From Mycoemilia scoparia (lineage: Eukaryota > Kickxellomycota > Kickxellomycetes > Kickxellales > Kickxellaceae), in NCBI GenBank assembly GCA_027575805.1, contig JANBPU010000196.1:1-30361 (forward strand): a stretch of 30,361 bases of DNA, given 5' to 3'. Within the stretch, counting starts at the first letter, position 1. The number at the start of each line of letters is the position of its first letter. Made by a program: the position numbers and the translations under genes. This document shows positions 1-9,902 of the stretch, in pieces. The notes under the pieces were generated by a model. It saw only the letters and a list, made by a program, of their open reading frames with translations, searched no databases and was not told the DNA's origin.

Positions 1-1472
1 TGCTTTTCTGGCCAAAAAATTTTTGAGGCTTACTTGTTCGCCAGCTAATTTAGGATTGTGTGGGCCCTTATCCTTGGCAGTTGATAATGGACTATCAATT
101 ATAATGATTAAGCAGATTATTGTTTCTTCGGGATTTATATATCGATAATAATTTTTGAATGGAAACATTTGGTGGATAATTATTAAAAGGGCAATCACAG
201 ACAAATGGGTGTCCAACTTTACTAGCAAATATTCACCCTTCAAAAATATTCACCCATATATACTTATTCATGCTTTGTTACTTTATTTTGTCCAATCTAT
301 CGTTTTTCTTCCATTCTATTCAAGCTTACAACCCTTTTAGGCTAATTTTGGAGCTTATTCTAAGGCACGTTTTATTGATCTTTTGTCAAAGCGTTATTCT
401 TTATTACTTACAATAACTTCAATAAGGTATATAAAACCTATATTTATACAAAGCATGATTGTGCAGAACCAACCAGTATTATCAAATAAGATTGTTGTTG
501 AGTTTTATAGACAAATTTCTTTCTTTTCTATCTAAGGAGGTCTTTATGATGAAATATTCTTGTTTTGATCTCAATTTGACCACTTCGTGTTGTATTTACC
601 TGTAAAGTTTTAACTTTTTTTGGGGTTTGCATACTATGATGAAACAAAGTGATAACATTGAAGCTTTGAGTGCATTTGAAAACCCTAACGAATTACATAG
701 CTACTTTACATTTATTTATTTATATTTATTCTTCTAACAAGATATTTCTAACATACACATGTCAAGCACAAAGGCGGGTTTTATATAGTGATTTCTTTGC
801 AATCATTGTATTGATTGTTCAACTTATCATTCCACTATAGCTCTTTCAATTATTTAAACCGCAAAGAAAAAGCAACTCTCATTTTTTAAAGCCATAGGAT
901 GCGGTTACTAGGTTTGGTAACTTTAAAGTGTTGTTTTGGAAACCAACTTTGTGATAGAACTTGCTACTTCTTACAACTTTGGGTCTATTCCTTTGGTGTA
1001 CCTAACAGAAGAAATTGTATGGGGAGCTAAAATGCCTTTATAATAGTTTACTAGTATCCTGACTCCAAAGAAACAGGGTAGCTTTTACTCAAATGCGGAA
1101 TTCAAAACCAAAGCATGCTGCACAAACATTTTCTCTCCTGCATTATAAATGTGAGGATATTTTCTGTATCTTCTCTGGCATATGTTTGTATAATTATTCT
1201 TAGCCATACTTTCTATTCTCCTTCTTTTAATGACCAGTACGGAATTATCTATATACTCGGCATTTTTCAAGACATTTTACAGTTTATATTTAACACAACT
1301 TTTACGGCCATATATAGTTCTTATTTAAACTTGGGCTACTTTTAAACTATTTACGACTAAAGACATTCTTTTTAAAAGCACGAGATATATATCAGCTTTT
1401 GATCACCGGCCATCACTGAACCTTCGCCTTTACTGATAAGCCAGCCAAACAAGTCAACACCACCGATCTATA
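1..1472. other. Intergenic region with one foldback repeat copy; upstream of the zinc-finger gene
   Basis: This AT-rich stretch holds no convincing gene. Its open frames are short and lack recognisable domains or compositional support. It contains a type A foldback repeat around 143 to 256, listed separately. The last part should carry the promoter of the gene starting at 1473; an AT-rich run, gatatatatcag near 1382, could serve as a TATA element. A gene ending outside the left edge cannot be excluded. Confidence 0.6.
143..256. repeat. Foldback (MITE-like) repeat, module A, copy 1
   Basis: The left arm contains ataataatttttgaatgg and the right arm, read in reverse complement, contains gaatatttttgaagggtg, so the ends form an imperfect inverted repeat. 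The interior shares ggcaatcacag and actagcaaat with the other module A copies, for example the one at 21985 to 22104. An in-frame run of about 60 codons across it is incidental. The boundaries are by eye and could be off by 5 to 10 bases. Confidence 0.65.
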
Positions 1473-3521
1473 ATGAATAACTTTATTATAATACCAATAG
1501 TTGTAGCTGGGCTGCTATTTGTAGCATCTGGGATCGCCATTGTCTATATCGTTGTGAAAAAGCGGCGGCAAGAAGCCCGGCTTTCTTCTAGCACTGATGA
1601 TGGTGAGGAAAGTGTGGTTGAATCGGTAGCACAACACGAGTCATTGCCCAGGTCTAATACAGCCCTTCAGGTTCCAAGTACCGAAATGCTTTGCAGTCCA
1701 AGATCGATAGGTCATAATTTTGCTGGACGACTCAAAAAGGGACATTGCCATACTATAACAACAGCAACAACAGACATAAATAACGAGTTTTTCTCCCAGA
1801 CTCATTTTGATGGCAGCAACATCCAATCCTCAGAAGATGGTTCGGATGCATTACCAAGCCCATGTTCTAGCATAAAACAGTCCAATTCTGAGAGTAAATT
1901 CAATGACTACTCCAAGACTTGCAGCACATATAATGTGTCTCAGATCGAAAATCCAAAGGAGCAGCAGCATACGATGGACACTGATAAAATTCCTTCGGTT
2001 AGTCAGAAGTCTTACTCATCATCTGATGAAGGCATTCCAGAGGCATCATCACCTTGTAAACGCGATGCTGGTGCGGATGCTACTCAAACTCCAGAGACTC
2101 CTGTTCCAGCTAACACTTCCAGCCGTCGAAATCAAGATGATCCCGATGGTGAAAGCATATATGTTTTACAAGAAGATGAGGGGCTCAACTCCCTCCTGAA
2201 CCAGATTGAAGGGGATGAGTGTCGGAGTCAGCAAGAAATAAAACCCACAGAAATTCACGACTCGGAAGAATCATCAAATCCAGACAAACTCTCCCAAGAA
2301 AAAATTGTTGTTGGTGCCAATGATAAGGAGGATGTAGATTATCCCGAAGATAATAGCAACGATCATATCGAAACTAAAGGGCGTACACAGAAACAGGACA
2401 AAATAATTGAGCTTGGCTACGACCATCAAACAATAAGCGAAGCAACTGTCATAGAAGCCAAATACTTGGGGGATAGTAGCAGTGAAAACGAGGTCAATCT
2501 GGTTTCAGCAGTACCAGCATCAACAACACAGAAGGGTGATATGGCAAAAGTCCATAAAACCCAAAAGAAGCAGCACCTCGATGGTCAATTGACTCCAAAG
2601 AAGCTACAGGATTCAACAAACAGGCAACAGCAATCCAAACACATCAGTAAACGTTGCACCAAATGGCCGTATTGTACTAACACCAACTGCAAGTTCCACC
2701 ACCCAAAACAGATTTGTGCGTTTTATCCAACATGTAAATTCTTTGGCTCTTCAGAAACAGCCTCTGGAGGAACGAACATCTTGAGCCCGACACATAGTAA
2801 TAATGGCAGTGGTGGTAAATCTATGGGAAGGAGAAATGTTTGGTGCACCAAATTGCATCCCCATGATCTCCAGCGATTAAGAAGGGCTATCGGAGAGGCT
2901 GATAACGACAAGGGATTCAAGCTACGAAGGCTGCGTAAAAACATCCAGCCAGAGAAAGTAAATGAAATGAAGAGATTCTTTGATAGTATTATTTTGGATG
3001 CCATGAAACTGGATGGTTGGAAGCAGTGTGTTGATAAGGATATGGTATTTGACAAGAATTTGTTGGAAAATTTGAATCAAACAGACGTTACCACCACTGA
3101 TAATAAAGTTGATTGCAATGGAGGTGGTGGTGGTGGTGGTAGTGGCCAGTTTTATGGTGATATGGAGCAGCATTGCCCCCAACCTTATAAACAAATGCAT
3201 CCACAGCCGCAACAACAGTCTATAGAACTACCAATGTCTCCAGTTGCTAGTGGTGCTGCTGCTGCTGCTGGTATGGATATATCATATCATAGCCCAATAT
3301 CACCAATGCAATATCCACAACAACAGCGTATAGAGCCAACTATATCGCCTGTTACTACTGAAATGGTATCAACACAGCAAGAGAAGAACATAGAACTACC
3401 ACCATTATTGCTGCCAACATCGTCTCCTGATTTTTCTGCCACTACTAATAAGGAAATATCCCAATTAAAAGAAGAACATGATCCCTTCAAAAAATATTGT
3501 AAACCAAAAGATTTGAAATAA
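1473..3521 (+). CDS. Membrane-anchored protein with Nab2-type CCCH zinc fingers
   Basis: This intronless frame encodes 682 residues. Residues 5 to 28 are a continuous hydrophobic segment followed by KKRRQ, which looks like a signal anchor whose long C-terminal part faces the cytosol by the positive-inside rule. Residues about 35 to 390 are acidic, Ser/Thr/Gln-rich and probably disordered. A Nab2/ZC3H14-like tandem finger follows: C395-X5-C401-X4-C406-X3-H410, then C415-X5-C421, a 36-residue Ser/Gly-rich insertion, and C458-X3-H462. A basic region (about 465 to 500) and a Gly-, Ala- and Gln-rich tail complete it. Nab2-family fingers bind polyadenosine RNA, so RNA binding near a membrane is plausible but inferred. 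The ATG at 1473 gives the complete anchor and is the first ATG of the open frame. No ortholog name is assigned. Confidence 0.8.
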   Translation: MNNFIIIPIVVAGLLFVASGIAIVYIVVKKRRQEARLSSSTDDGEESVVESVAQHESLPRSNTALQVPSTEMLCSPRSIGHNFAGRLKKGHCHTITTATTDINNEFFSQTHFDGSNIQSSEDGSDALPSPCSSIKQSNSESKFNDYSKTCSTYNVSQIENPKEQQHTMDTDKIPSVSQKSYSSSDEGIPEASSPCKRDAGADATQTPETPVPANTSSRRNQDDPDGESIYVLQEDEGLNSLLNQIEGDECRSQQEIKPTEIHDSEESSNPDKLSQEKIVVGANDKEDVDYPEDNSNDHIETKGRTQKQDKIIELGYDHQTISEATVIEAKYLGDSSSENEVNLVSAVPASTTQKGDMAKVHKTQKKQHLDGQLTPKKLQDSTNRQQQSKHISKRCTKWPYCTNTNCKFHHPKQICAFYPTCKFFGSSETASGGTNILSPTHSNNGSGGKSMGRRNVWCTKLHPHDLQRLRRAIGEADNDKGFKLRRLRKNIQPEKVNEMKRFFDSIILDAMKLDGWKQCVDKDMVFDKNLLENLNQTDVTTTDNKVDCNGGGGGGGSGQFYGDMEQHCPQPYKQMHPQPQQQSIELPMSPVASGAAAAAGMDISYHSPISPMQYPQQQRIEPTISPVTTEMVSTQQEKNIELPPLLLPTSSPDFSATTNKEISQLKEEHDPFKKYCKPKDLK

Positions 3522-3950
3522 TAAAGTGGGATCAAGCTCTATAATCCGGATCTCAATAGTACTTTTTATTTATTGTTTTATTTTCCTTAATAAATAAAAA
3601 TGCAAATTTGTTTGATTTAAATAAAGAGAGTGAATGAGAAAAGATATAAATCTTTAGTAATGGTTTGTTATGCTCTGTGTATGATATTCCCACACAATAA
3701 CTGACTGACTGACTGACTGGCTGGCTGAGTGTGAATGTGGAAACTTGTAAATGCAAACATTGCATATCCATGATATTTATTGTGTTTAAAATGTCTGAAT
3801 ATCCATTTATCTATTGTTTGGTAATGTGATAAATAGAAACAAAAAGAGGGCATTTATTAAAATCCAATCTTTCTCTCTCTCTCTCTCTTTTCTACAACCC
3901 TTATAACCAGCTGCTAATACATTATTTTGTTATTATTTTTTATTTGTACA
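3522..3950. other. 3' region of the zinc-finger gene and 5' region of the next gene
   Basis: AATAAA at 3589 to 3594 is a plausible polyadenylation signal for the upstream gene. The stretch also holds a short tetranucleotide repeat at 3700 to 3726 and a CT repeat near 3871 to 3888, the latter 60 to 80 bases before the next ATG, a position where pyrimidine tracts are common in fungal promoters. No gene is seen. Confidence 0.6.
3700..3726. repeat. Tetranucleotide microsatellite (ACTG/GACT, grading into GGCT)
   Basis: About five consecutive ACTG/GACT units are followed by two related GGCT units in a non-coding stretch. This is ordinary simple-sequence DNA and a likely polymorphic marker. Confidence 0.9.
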
Positions 3951-4567
3951 ATGAAGTTTCATAAGGCCGATGTATATCGTGAAGGAATGGACTACGATGT
4001 TGTGCTAGGATACTGGCATCAAGTGCGACTTGTTCGGTACAGAATAGAATCTCTGGATTTTTTTGAAGATGGTGATACCTTTGTTGGAGAAGTTTATAAT
4101 GGATTGGATATTCACCCATTGTTTTATAGACTGGAAAATGAATTCAGTAAGGTAATGCAAAGTATGGTATATAATCGATTATAAATACAAATAATGAGTA
4201 ATTAAATGAGGATGTTTATTCACGCATTGCTATGGTTATTACTAATAATGATAATATTATTATCATTATATGTGTGGGGATATAGCAATTTAATGGAATA
4301 GCTATCAAGATTGGCGGAAAGTTCACAACAGAAGCGGGCCGTAATGCTTTAACTCATCTCCGAAGAACCATGATTAAAAAGGAAGATTTTGAGCTGTGTT
4401 TTTATGGATCGAAAGGATATGGTACTGGTGTTGAAAAGTGCACAATGAAGTTAAAGTACCTTGATCAGGCAAACTATTCGGGCATGCAAATGTATGATGA
4501 TTCGGGATATCATGATAAACACCCGGCTCCGTCTCTGAATAACTCTAATATGGCATGGGATTGTTAG
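3951..4567 (+). CDS. Unrecognised small protein, two exons
   Basis: I do not recognise this protein. Exon 1 is 3951 to 4151 and exon 2 is 4286 to 4567, giving 160 residues. The intron (4152 to 4285, 134 bases, phase 0) starts GTAATG, carries a good branch-point candidate, ttactaata, near 4240, and ends tatag. Joining at tatag keeps frame and gives a smooth sequence (..ENEFSK then QFNGIAIKIGGKF..); the next AG, 16 bases on, leads quickly to a stop. An upstream in-frame stop at 3915, with no AG between it and the ATG, fixes the start at 3951. The product is mixed alpha/beta in character, with charged, aromatic-rich segments and no signal peptide, membrane span or known motif. A foldback repeat begins 9 bases after the stop. 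It may be lineage-specific. Confidence 0.55.
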
Positions 4568-4576
4568 CCGGCTTAT

Positions 4577-4794
4577 CCATATGGGGATATCATTTATGAA
4601 GGGCCGATCGCTCATTTGGCCGTGGTTTCTTCTATAATCGTTGGCCACCAAAAAGTAGTAGTACCCTTCAAAAACCATGGTCCATACGGTGAGATTTCAT
4701 AAGGAATTAAAAATAAAATATATATTAATGGGTCCTCATATTTTGGCCCAATCACCAGCCAATCCATATGCAATTCTTGGGGACCTGTTATGTC
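4577..4794 (-). repeat. Composite foldback repeat, modules A and B (reverse orientation)
   Basis: Module A spans about 4577 to 4689. Its left end has ccatatgggg and atttatgaaggg; its right end in reverse complement has ccgtatgg and ggtttttgaagggta. The interior ggccgtggtttcttc and tataatcgttggccacca match the copy at 21985. The linker gatttcataaggaatt follows, then module B (4728 to 4794) with aatgggtcctcatatttt, ccaatcaccagccaatcc and ttggggacc. The same module order, in opposite orientation, recurs at 5522 to 5753 and, degenerately, at 10217. Boundaries are approximate. Confidence 0.7.
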
Positions 4795-5521
4795 CGAGCC
4801 CGTGCCAACTCTGACCACCCGTCTGTTCAACATGGAAAAGCGTTTGTAGTAGCTGGTTAATTAGTTTATTTCAAGGGTGTTTATTTGGGATTATTTGTTT
4901 TATGTAAATGTAATTGAAAGGACTCCTTTGTTGGGTTTCACATGTGTGTATGTTTAATTGGAAAATATGGAACGATGATAACGATGATAGTAAGCAGAAA
5001 TTGTGAAGAGTTGCTGTTATGGTGGTGGCAATTTCATCTGAAAGAAGGAATTTAAAAGGTTGAATAGCGCAATACAAGGCCGGAGAAATTTAGAAAAGAA
5101 AATCAGCCCATTGTTCTAAAATAATGATGGTGGGGCGAATAATGAGATCTGCTGATCTATCGCTTTTGGGCAACCAGATAGGGATGTGTTTTTTCTTGTG
5201 AAAAGTGTGTGGTTGTGGTGGAGATCTTGGCTCAGGGCTTATTGCAAATTTGGCGGTGGTCTTTTGCAAGGCGTAGAGGGTCAGCAGAGAAGAAGGGGAA
5301 GCGGTGTGATAAGGAGTTGTCAGCAAGAAGATTAGAAAGGGCGATAGTGGTAGTAATTGCAATGTATACATGATGCAAGCTTGAAATACCACGAAGCAAG
5401 GATCATCATCACCGAGCCATACTATGATAGCGATAAACAACAGTAGTGGCTATGCAAGATCTTTAGGTAGTTTAGTAGCAGCGGTGTCTGAAGGAATTCC
5501 CGAGAACAACGATAAGGTCAA

Positions 5522-5753
5522 AATTCACAAGGCTTTGGGCAAAATGGGCCCGCGGGAGTTGCATACCAAATGCCTTGTGATTAGACCAAATCTGAGGGCC
5601 CAATCCCCAGCCTTTCTCAATACAATTCCTAGGGGCTCATTTTACCTCAGGCCTTGGGAAATATGAGTAGTTATTTTTGAGGGATCAGTCACTCATTTGG
5701 CTGTGATTGCGCCTATAACCATTCACCCTTCAAAAATTATGCTCCATATGGCC
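5522..5753 (+). repeat. Composite foldback repeat, modules B and A (forward orientation)
   Basis: Positions 5522 to 5664 form an imperfect palindrome: the left arm cacaaggctttgggcaaaat mirrors the right arm attttacctcaggccttggg, and gggagttgcat mirrors atacaattcct. This is the most complete module B copy. Module A follows directly (about 5659 to 5753), with tagttatttttgaggg at one end, tgtgattgcgcctataacc inside, and cacccttcaaaaattatg followed by ccatatgg at the other end. No coding capacity for a transposase is present, as expected for a non-autonomous element. Confidence 0.7.
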
Positions 5754-6616
5754 ATAGTGTTACTTGATAACTCGCAAACCTTGCTGGCTCCAAAATGATA
5801 TAGCATATGCGAAACGCTTTTAGAAGGAATAACACGCGAGTCTCTGGCCAATAGGGTTTTAGATAGGACGAACAGCCTCACAGAAAAAAAGAAAGTCAAT
5901 AGTGGTGGGATCAATCGAGGCGTGAAGAGCAGTAACAGCTTAACTGCTGCTTGCCCACCGCGGCGTTGTGACGACGGCAGGGGGCACACACACGCACGCC
6001 ATCAAGACAGATACATAGCATTGAAGCCTGGGGTCGTTTGTGGCAATGCGCGGGATGGAATGACGAGATAAATGGCTATGCACAGCATTGCCAACACAAG
6101 TATTATTGCTGATCATCTCACCATCGCTGCCACCGCTACACAAGCCAAAGAGCAGCAAGCTCATTAGTCTGTTAGACCTAGAAAAGAGAGAAGCAGGAGT
6201 AGTATGGCAAGATGAGGTATGGCCCTACATACGCAGCAACAGACAGAGCAGAGAAAAAAGGTGGGGATCGTCGGAGTAGGGAGTAGAGCAGCAACAGCAC
6301 AACAGGCCGGGAAGAAGTGGTCAGTTAAAACTTGCTGAGGATTGTTTCATACTGCGTGGGGCTGACCTGATTGGGGCGAGGATGAAATAATGCTACACTA
6401 ACCAGACAAGGGCCACACACACAGCAGCAGCGGAGGACTGTGCGGCCCTGGATATGCAGCTGGCGTTTTGATATTGGGTAAAACTAACTGCTGCATTCCC
6501 TGTGACGATGACCTGTCGTCGTCCTATTCAAGCCCAAAACCCCTCCTCATTGTTTCTTACCTGGCATGGTCAAAGTCACACGCTTTTTATGCTACCCTTG
6601 CCATTTGATTTTTGGC

Positions 6617-6624
6617 TATAAATA
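6617..6624 (+). promoter_or_regulatory. TATA element of the SCT1/GPT2 gene
   Basis: The sequence TATAAATA lies 183 bases upstream of the ATG at 6807 and is followed by a pyrimidine-rich stretch. Spacing and sequence fit a fungal core promoter; the transcription start itself cannot be seen. Confidence 0.5.
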
Positions 6625-6806
6625 ACCTCTCCTCTGCCTGCAGTTTGTCTGCTCTTTTACTTTGTCATTTTTGTCTTTCCCAAACCTAGAAATATTCCTT
6701 GCAATCATTTGTATATAGTCTAGTCTAGTCTGCTTGCTCCTGCTTATTGAATACAGCAACCATTACCACTGCCACAATCATATTGTGATCATATGAGCCA
6801 AGAACA

Positions 6807-9800
6807 ATGGCCATGGATAACGAAAAGATCCATCTGACCAACAAAAAGGACCCTTTGGTCAATAGTTCCTCTGCATCCGCCGTGATAAAGGAGGAGGATT
6901 CAAATTCCAATCAACAAAATTCAAATTTAAAGGACACCACCACCACCACCAATGAACGCCAACCCCTATTAGCAGACACCAAGGAAACCCCAAATGCCAA
7001 CAAAAAACTAGACAAGGAGGTAGAGGAGGAGAGCAGATTCAAGTACTTGGTCTACGACATTATGAGAATATTCTGGTCGCTTGTAATTTCCCTTTTCTTC
7101 CGCGAAGTAGAAGCACGCAACTCCCACTCGATACCCGAGTCTGGTCCTATTATATTTGTCGTTGCCCCTCACCACAACCAATTTATCGATCCTCTGGTTC
7201 TACTACAGCATTCGCCCCGCCGCGTATACTACCTAGTCGCGGCCAAATCGATGCGACGCAAGATCATTGGGTTCTATGGCCGTTGTCTACGTGGAATTCC
7301 CGTCGAACGAGCCGGCGATCTTGCCAAAAAGGGGTCCGGTAGAGTCAGGATCACAGATATTGAGAATGAGCCCCTCAAAGTCACGGGTATTGATGGTACA
7401 ACCAAGTTTACAAAAGAATTTGGTCCAAATTTCCGTATAATGTTGCCTAATAATGCTGGCACTGCCAAGGTTGAAAGAGTCGAGTCTGATGACGTGCTTT
7501 ACTTGTCGGCAGAAATTAAGGACCCCAAAGCTGTGGAAATGATCACGTCGGAACAAGGAACCCCGTACAAGAGCGTACCCCATCTTGACCAGGATACGAC
7601 CTATAAGGAGGTTTACGAACGTCTGGATAATGGCGAATGTATTGGTATTTTTCCTGAGGGCGGCTCACATGATCGGACCCAAATGCTGCCGCTTAAAGTT
7701 GGTGTTTCGTTAATGGCCTTGGGGGCTATGAGTGTCAACCCAAATTTGGATGTCAAGATTGTTCCCACTGGATTGAACTATTTCCATCCCAGTAAGTTCC
7801 GTTCTCGTGCGGTTGTTGAGTTTGGCAACCCCGTCGATATTCCCCCCGAGCTGGTTGAGAAATATAAAAATGGTGGGCAGGACAAGAGAGATGCTTGTAA
7901 TACCTTGTTGGAGATTATTTCAGAGAATCTTAAAAACGTCACACTCAATACACCGGACTATGAAACTCTGAAATTGATTCAGGCTGGTCGCAGACTGTAT
8001 CAGCCCGGAAAGTATCGTCTGTCAATGCCCCAACAGGTTGAATTGACCCGGCGATTTGTAAAGGGATATTTTAATTATAAAGATATGCCGGAGGTTGTTG
8101 AGCTTCGTGATCGGATCATGGAATACAACCAGGCATTGAAGTATTATGGAATCAAGGACCACCAAGCTGCCAATTTGAGAATGGGAAGACTGACTGCACT
8201 GTTTCTATTCCTTTGGCGCCTGTTTTGTTTGGGCGCTATGGGATTAGCTGCATTGCCAGGCACTGTTCTCAATATTCCAGTATTCGTCATGACTGGCATT
8301 TACAGTAAACGCAAGGCCCGTGAAGCCCTGGCTGAATCTACGGTTAAAGTACGTGCCCGCGATGTTGTTGCTACTTGGAAAGTCCTAATCGCCCTCGGCC
8401 TGATCCCCTCGCTTTATATCTTCTACAGTATCACGGCTATATTCTTGGTTCGCAAAAAACCCCATTGGTTCCCCGAATTGTTACAGCCCATGGCCCAATG
8501 GGGTACATTCTACGCCTTTGTGGCCAATATCGTTAATCTGTCGGTTATTAGCTCGTTGTCCCTGGCCTTTGGTGAGCAGGCAATAGATATCTTGAAATCT
8601 TTGAGGCCTTTGTGCCTGACTCTGGTGTTGGGACAACAGCAAACTAAAAAGCTTGCCGAGTTTCGTGAACAACTGTCCAGTGATATCACTGAACTGGTTA
8701 ATGCGTTGGGTCCAAAGATTTACGATGAGTTTAATTCTACTCGGGTATGTTATGGGGCTACTGAGTCTGATCCAGAAGAAGAACACCCTGTTGCTGGTGG
8801 GAGAAATACTAGAAGTCCTGCCAGAAGAAGAGGCAGTAGTACAGAATTAGCTTTGGATACTGCAGATACGGCTGCTGCTGCTGCTGCTACTGGAAGAGAT
8901 CGCAGTGCATCTAATCCAACAAAGAGCAGTTTGGATGGAATTAGAAATAGATTGGCAGAAACCAGAGATGCTATCCGGAATAGATTACATGGTGGTAGCA
9001 GTGAAAAGTACAAGTTCCCGCCACTGACTCCGCGTTCGTTGGCAGCCATCAGCCAAGTATCTCCAACAGATTTCTTTGGCGCTGAAGCAGTTGCTGCCAT
9101 GGCTGACAAACATCATCGTCAGCACGACTATGCAGTTGATGATGCATTTCTCAATGGAGGAAGCACTAGTCGCAGAGACATGAACACAATAACAACAAAA
9201 GGCAAGCCGTCAAAATTCAGTGGCAGTGCAATGTTTGATTTCGATTGGGCCGATACTTCGGATTTATTGGATGTCCCTGGAGGTGGCGACGATGACGTGT
9301 TCTTTTTCAGGGCTAGTGAGAGCAATAGTCCATATCTTCAGCCTCGCAGCAGTGGCATCCACACTATGCATAGTCCACAGTTGTCATATTCGTCGGTTGG
9401 AAGTAATGGAGGAGGAGGAAGTAGTGTGTTAAAGATACTTGGCCATAACCCAAATTCTAACCCATCGTCCATGACCCCATCACGTAATGTTAGTTCTACA
9501 AGTCTGGCTTTGCCTAGTGTTGGTGTACCTCATTTGACATCATTGTCGCCATTACATAGCAATGACAACGCACCGGGATATTTGGATTCAAAGACCCAGC
9601 AAAGACCATTGTCATCGTCCTCGGCTTCTTCGAATTTGGAAAGGCGGAGAAGGTTGGCCAAGAACAATAGTAACAGTATCAGTGGTAGTATCGGAAGTGG
9701 CGAAACTATATCGGGAGAACTTAATCCGAACAGTGGAGGTGGTGGTGGTGGCCGTTCATCGCATGCCAGAACTAAGAGCATTAGCAGCGAAAAAAGTGCA

Positions 9801-9902
9801 AATGAAATGGATTCAATGTTGACGACATTCTCATCTACTGTGTCTCCACCGCAAAACCCAGAAGAAGGGTCCGGAACCGATGAAGTGAAGCCTTCTGAAT
9901 AA
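6807..9902 (+). CDS. SCT1: Glycerol-3-phosphate / dihydroxyacetone-phosphate acyltransferase (Sct1/Gpt2 type)
   Basis: The enzyme transfers a fatty acyl chain from acyl-CoA to glycerol-3-phosphate (or DHAP), the first step of phosphatidate synthesis, at the ER membrane. All PlsC-family motifs are visible: H123-X4-D128 in APHHNQFIDP, GRCLRGIPVER (about 158 to 168), the FPEGGSHDR block (282 to 290), and VPTGLNYF (319 to 326). A short hydrophobic stretch (88 to 98) precedes the domain; strong membrane segments lie near 470 to 505, 525 to 550 and 565 to 590. The first ATG (6807) is used. At 1031 residues it is much longer than yeast Sct1 or Gpt2 (about 750): the excess is a Ser/Gly/Asp-rich tail from about 655 onward, probably disordered and a phosphorylation target as in the yeast enzymes. 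SCT1 and GPT2 are paralogs in S. cerevisiae, so the symbol may equally be GPT2. Confidence 0.95.
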   Translation: MAMDNEKIHLTNKKDPLVNSSSASAVIKEEDSNSNQQNSNLKDTTTTTNERQPLLADTKETPNANKKLDKEVEEESRFKYLVYDIMRIFWSLVISLFFREVEARNSHSIPESGPIIFVVAPHHNQFIDPLVLLQHSPRRVYYLVAAKSMRRKIIGFYGRCLRGIPVERAGDLAKKGSGRVRITDIENEPLKVTGIDGTTKFTKEFGPNFRIMLPNNAGTAKVERVESDDVLYLSAEIKDPKAVEMITSEQGTPYKSVPHLDQDTTYKEVYERLDNGECIGIFPEGGSHDRTQMLPLKVGVSLMALGAMSVNPNLDVKIVPTGLNYFHPSKFRSRAVVEFGNPVDIPPELVEKYKNGGQDKRDACNTLLEIISENLKNVTLNTPDYETLKLIQAGRRLYQPGKYRLSMPQQVELTRRFVKGYFNYKDMPEVVELRDRIMEYNQALKYYGIKDHQAANLRMGRLTALFLFLWRLFCLGAMGLAALPGTVLNIPVFVMTGIYSKRKAREALAESTVKVRARDVVATWKVLIALGLIPSLYIFYSITAIFLVRKKPHWFPELLQPMAQWGTFYAFVANIVNLSVISSLSLAFGEQAIDILKSLRPLCLTLVLGQQQTKKLAEFREQLSSDITELVNALGPKIYDEFNSTRVCYGATESDPEEEHPVAGGRNTRSPARRRGSSTELALDTADTAAAAAATGRDRSASNPTKSSLDGIRNRLAETRDAIRNRLHGGSSEKYKFPPLTPRSLAAISQVSPTDFFGAEAVAAMADKHHRQHDYAVDDAFLNGGSTSRRDMNTITTKGKPSKFSGSAMFDFDWADTSDLLDVPGGGDDDVFFFRASESNSPYLQPRSSGIHTMHSPQLSYSSVGSNGGGGSSVLKILGHNPNSNPSSMTPSRNVSSTSLALPSVGVPHLTSLSPLHSNDNAPGYLDSKTQQRPLSSSSASSNLERRRRLAKNNSNSISGSIGSGETISGELNPNSGGGGGGRSSHARTKSISSEKSANEMDSMLTTFSSTVSPPQNPEEGSGTDEVKPSE

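Larger units (their letters stand above)
4568..6806. other. Long intergenic region with two composite foldback repeats; SCT1 promoter
   Basis: This stretch of 2.2 kb has no convincing gene; short frames on both strands lack recognisable features and several run through repeats. It holds two composite foldback elements (4577 to 4794 and 5522 to 5753, opposite orientations). The right end is the SCT1/GPT2 promoter, with a TATA element at 6617 to 6624. The part from about 5940 to 6480 is higher in GC and rich in CAGCAG-type and ACAC-type runs, with no assigned role. Confidence 0.6.

Noticed and set aside
1115..1345. 76-codon frame upstream of the zinc-finger gene
   Set aside because: Compositionally it looks like translated AT-rich DNA; no splice signals connect it to the gene at 1473.
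5424..5666. 80-codon frame
   Set aside because: It runs through the module B foldback repeat and has no independent support.
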